DNA from: an uncultured cyanobacterium
GTDB lineage: Bacteria > Cyanobacteriota > Cyanobacteriia > PCC-6307 > Cyanobiaceae
DNA: 5,382 bases
Assembly: GCA_903934745.1 (NCBI GenBank)
Contig: CAIZOZ010000309.1
Span: 1 to 5,382 of the forward strand
Reading direction: 5' to 3'
Shown: positions 4,614 through 5,382 of the stretch, one piece after another
Layout of the letters: the number at the start of each line of letters is the position of its first letter
Numbering within the stretch: position 1 is the first letter of the stretch
Program-made: the position numbers and the translations under genes
The notes under the pieces: model-generated
Seen by the model: the letters and a program-made list of their open reading frames with translations, nothing else
Databases searched by the model: none
Told to the model about the DNA's origin: nothing

Positions 4614-5382
4614 GTCCGTCGAGAAAGCGCCGGGTCTTCCCCTTCACCGCCATCGTCGGCCAAGAGGAGATGAAGCTGGCCCTGCTGCTGAATGTGATCG
4701 ATCCGCGCATCGGCGGCGTGATGATCATGGGCGACCGGGGCACCGGCAAGAGCACGACGATCCGGGCCCTGGCCGATCTGCTGCCCGAGATCGACGTGGT
4801 GGCGGGCGACCCCTACAACAGCTCGCCGGACGATCCCGATCTGCAGAGCAGCGAGGTGCGTGAACGCGCCGATCGGGGCGAGAGCCTGGCGATCGAGCCG
4901 CGCCAGGTGCCGATGGTGGATCTGCCGCTGGGGGCCACCGAAGATCGTCTTTGCGGCACCATCGACATCGAAAAGGCCCTGAGCGAGGGGGTGCGGGCGT
5001 TTGAGCCGGGCCTGCTGGCCAAGGCCAACCGCGGCCTGCTGTACGTCGATGAGGTGAACCTGCTCGACGACCACCTGGTGGATGTGCTGCTGGATTCGGC
5101 CGCCTCGGGCTGGAACACGGTGGAGCGCGAAGGCATCTCGGTGCGCCACCCGGCCCGCTTCGTGCTGATCGGCTCCGGCAACCCGGAAGAAGGCGAACTA
5201 CGGCCGCAGCTGCTCGATCGTTTCGGCATGAGCGTGGAGGTGCGCACCGTGCGCGATCCGGAACTGCGGGTGCAGGTGGTGGATCAGCGCACCGCCTTTG
5301 ACGACAATCCCGATGGCTTCAACACCGCGGTGCAGGCCAGCCAGGACGCCCTGCAGGAGCGGGTGGTGGCGGCCCAGAAGCG
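4610..5382 (+). CDS. chlI: Magnesium chelatase ATPase subunit I (ChlI), 3' end cut by the window
   Basis: There are 257 complete codons from GTG 4610 with no stop before the edge, out of roughly 360 usual for the family. ChlI is the AAA+ subunit that, with ChlD and ChlH, drives ATP-dependent Mg insertion into protoporphyrin IX, the committed step of chlorophyll synthesis. Visible motifs are FTAIVGQ (12-18), Walker A GDRGTGKST (41-49), Walker B LLYVDE (143-148), GSGNPEEG (188-195) with the sensor-1 Asn191, and LLDRFG (201-206) with a conserved Arg204. The stretches DLPLGATEDRLCGTIDIEKA and AFEPGLLAKANRGLL are nearly invariant in ChlI. The start GTG shares bases with the stop of the DUF3370 gene (GTGA). 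It is favoured because it gives the short basic leader (SPSRKRRVFPF) usual in cyanobacterial ChlI. ATG 4670 is in frame but would remove the FTAIVGQ motif. All catalytic elements present look intact. Confidence 0.95.
   Translation, partial: MSPSRKRRVFPFTAIVGQEEMKLALLLNVIDPRIGGVMIMGDRGTGKSTTIRALADLLPEIDVVAGDPYNSSPDDPDLQSSEVRERADRGESLAIEPRQVPMVDLPLGATEDRLCGTIDIEKALSEGVRAFEPGLLAKANRGLLYVDEVNLLDDHLVDVLLDSAASGWNTVEREGISVRHPARFVLIGSGNPEEGELRPQLLDRFGMSVEVRTVRDPELRVQVVDQRTAFDDNPDGFNTAVQASQDALQERVVAAQK

Noticed and set aside
4670..4672. ATG 4670 as the chlI start, preceded by AAGAGGAG
   Set aside because: The purine run abuts the ATG with no spacer, and starting here would delete the conserved FTAIVGQ segment of ChlI.
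4508..5247. Minus-strand open frames opposite chlI
   Set aside because: The + strand here encodes a near-invariant ChlI with Walker motifs. The antisense frames have no support.

Overview
This window reads as chromosomal DNA from a GC-rich picocyanobacterium of the Synechococcus/Cyanobium group. The evidence is PetG (a cytochrome b6f subunit), a cytochrome cM, a DUF3370 protein (a cyanobacterial family) and ChlI of Mg-chelatase, all with strongly G/C-ending codons. The lineage is my inference from gene content and base composition. No search was run.

Layout: the 3' end of rsmD (1-160, +) converges on petG (463-576, -). The roughly 300 bp between them hold two different short tandem-repeat arrays, seven 14-mers running out of rsmD and nearly eight 16-mers running out of petG. 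petG is divergent from cytM (about 680-1183, +). From cytM to the right edge everything is on the + strand: cytM, a TrmJ-type RNA methyltransferase (1240-2028), a membrane-anchored class A beta-lactamase-like serine protein (2062-3123), a secreted DUF3370 protein (3120-4613) and chlI (4610 to the edge, incomplete). The last three genes are joined by 4-base ATGA/GTGA overlaps and look translationally coupled. A weak terminator-like hairpin at the trmJ stop may separate cytM-trmJ from the downstream trio.

Functionally, three genes serve photosynthesis or electron transport (petG, cytM, chlI), two modify RNA (rsmD, trmJ) and two act at or outside the membrane (the serine protein and DUF3370). 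The genes themselves are ordinary.

The unusual part is the left 1.2 kb. It carries five short tandem arrays of 12-17 bp. Three of them start at or on a stop codon (rsmD, petG, cytM). Units outside reading frames are 14, 16 and 17 bp, whereas the two arrays inside cytM are 12 bp and keep the frame. I saw no comparable array in the remaining 4.2 kb. The second point worth a check is that the serine protein keeps the Ser-x-x-Lys, SDN and KTG motifs but has Leu where class A beta-lactamases have the deacylating Glu166. I found no CRISPR array, insertion sequence, tRNA, rRNA or phage gene.
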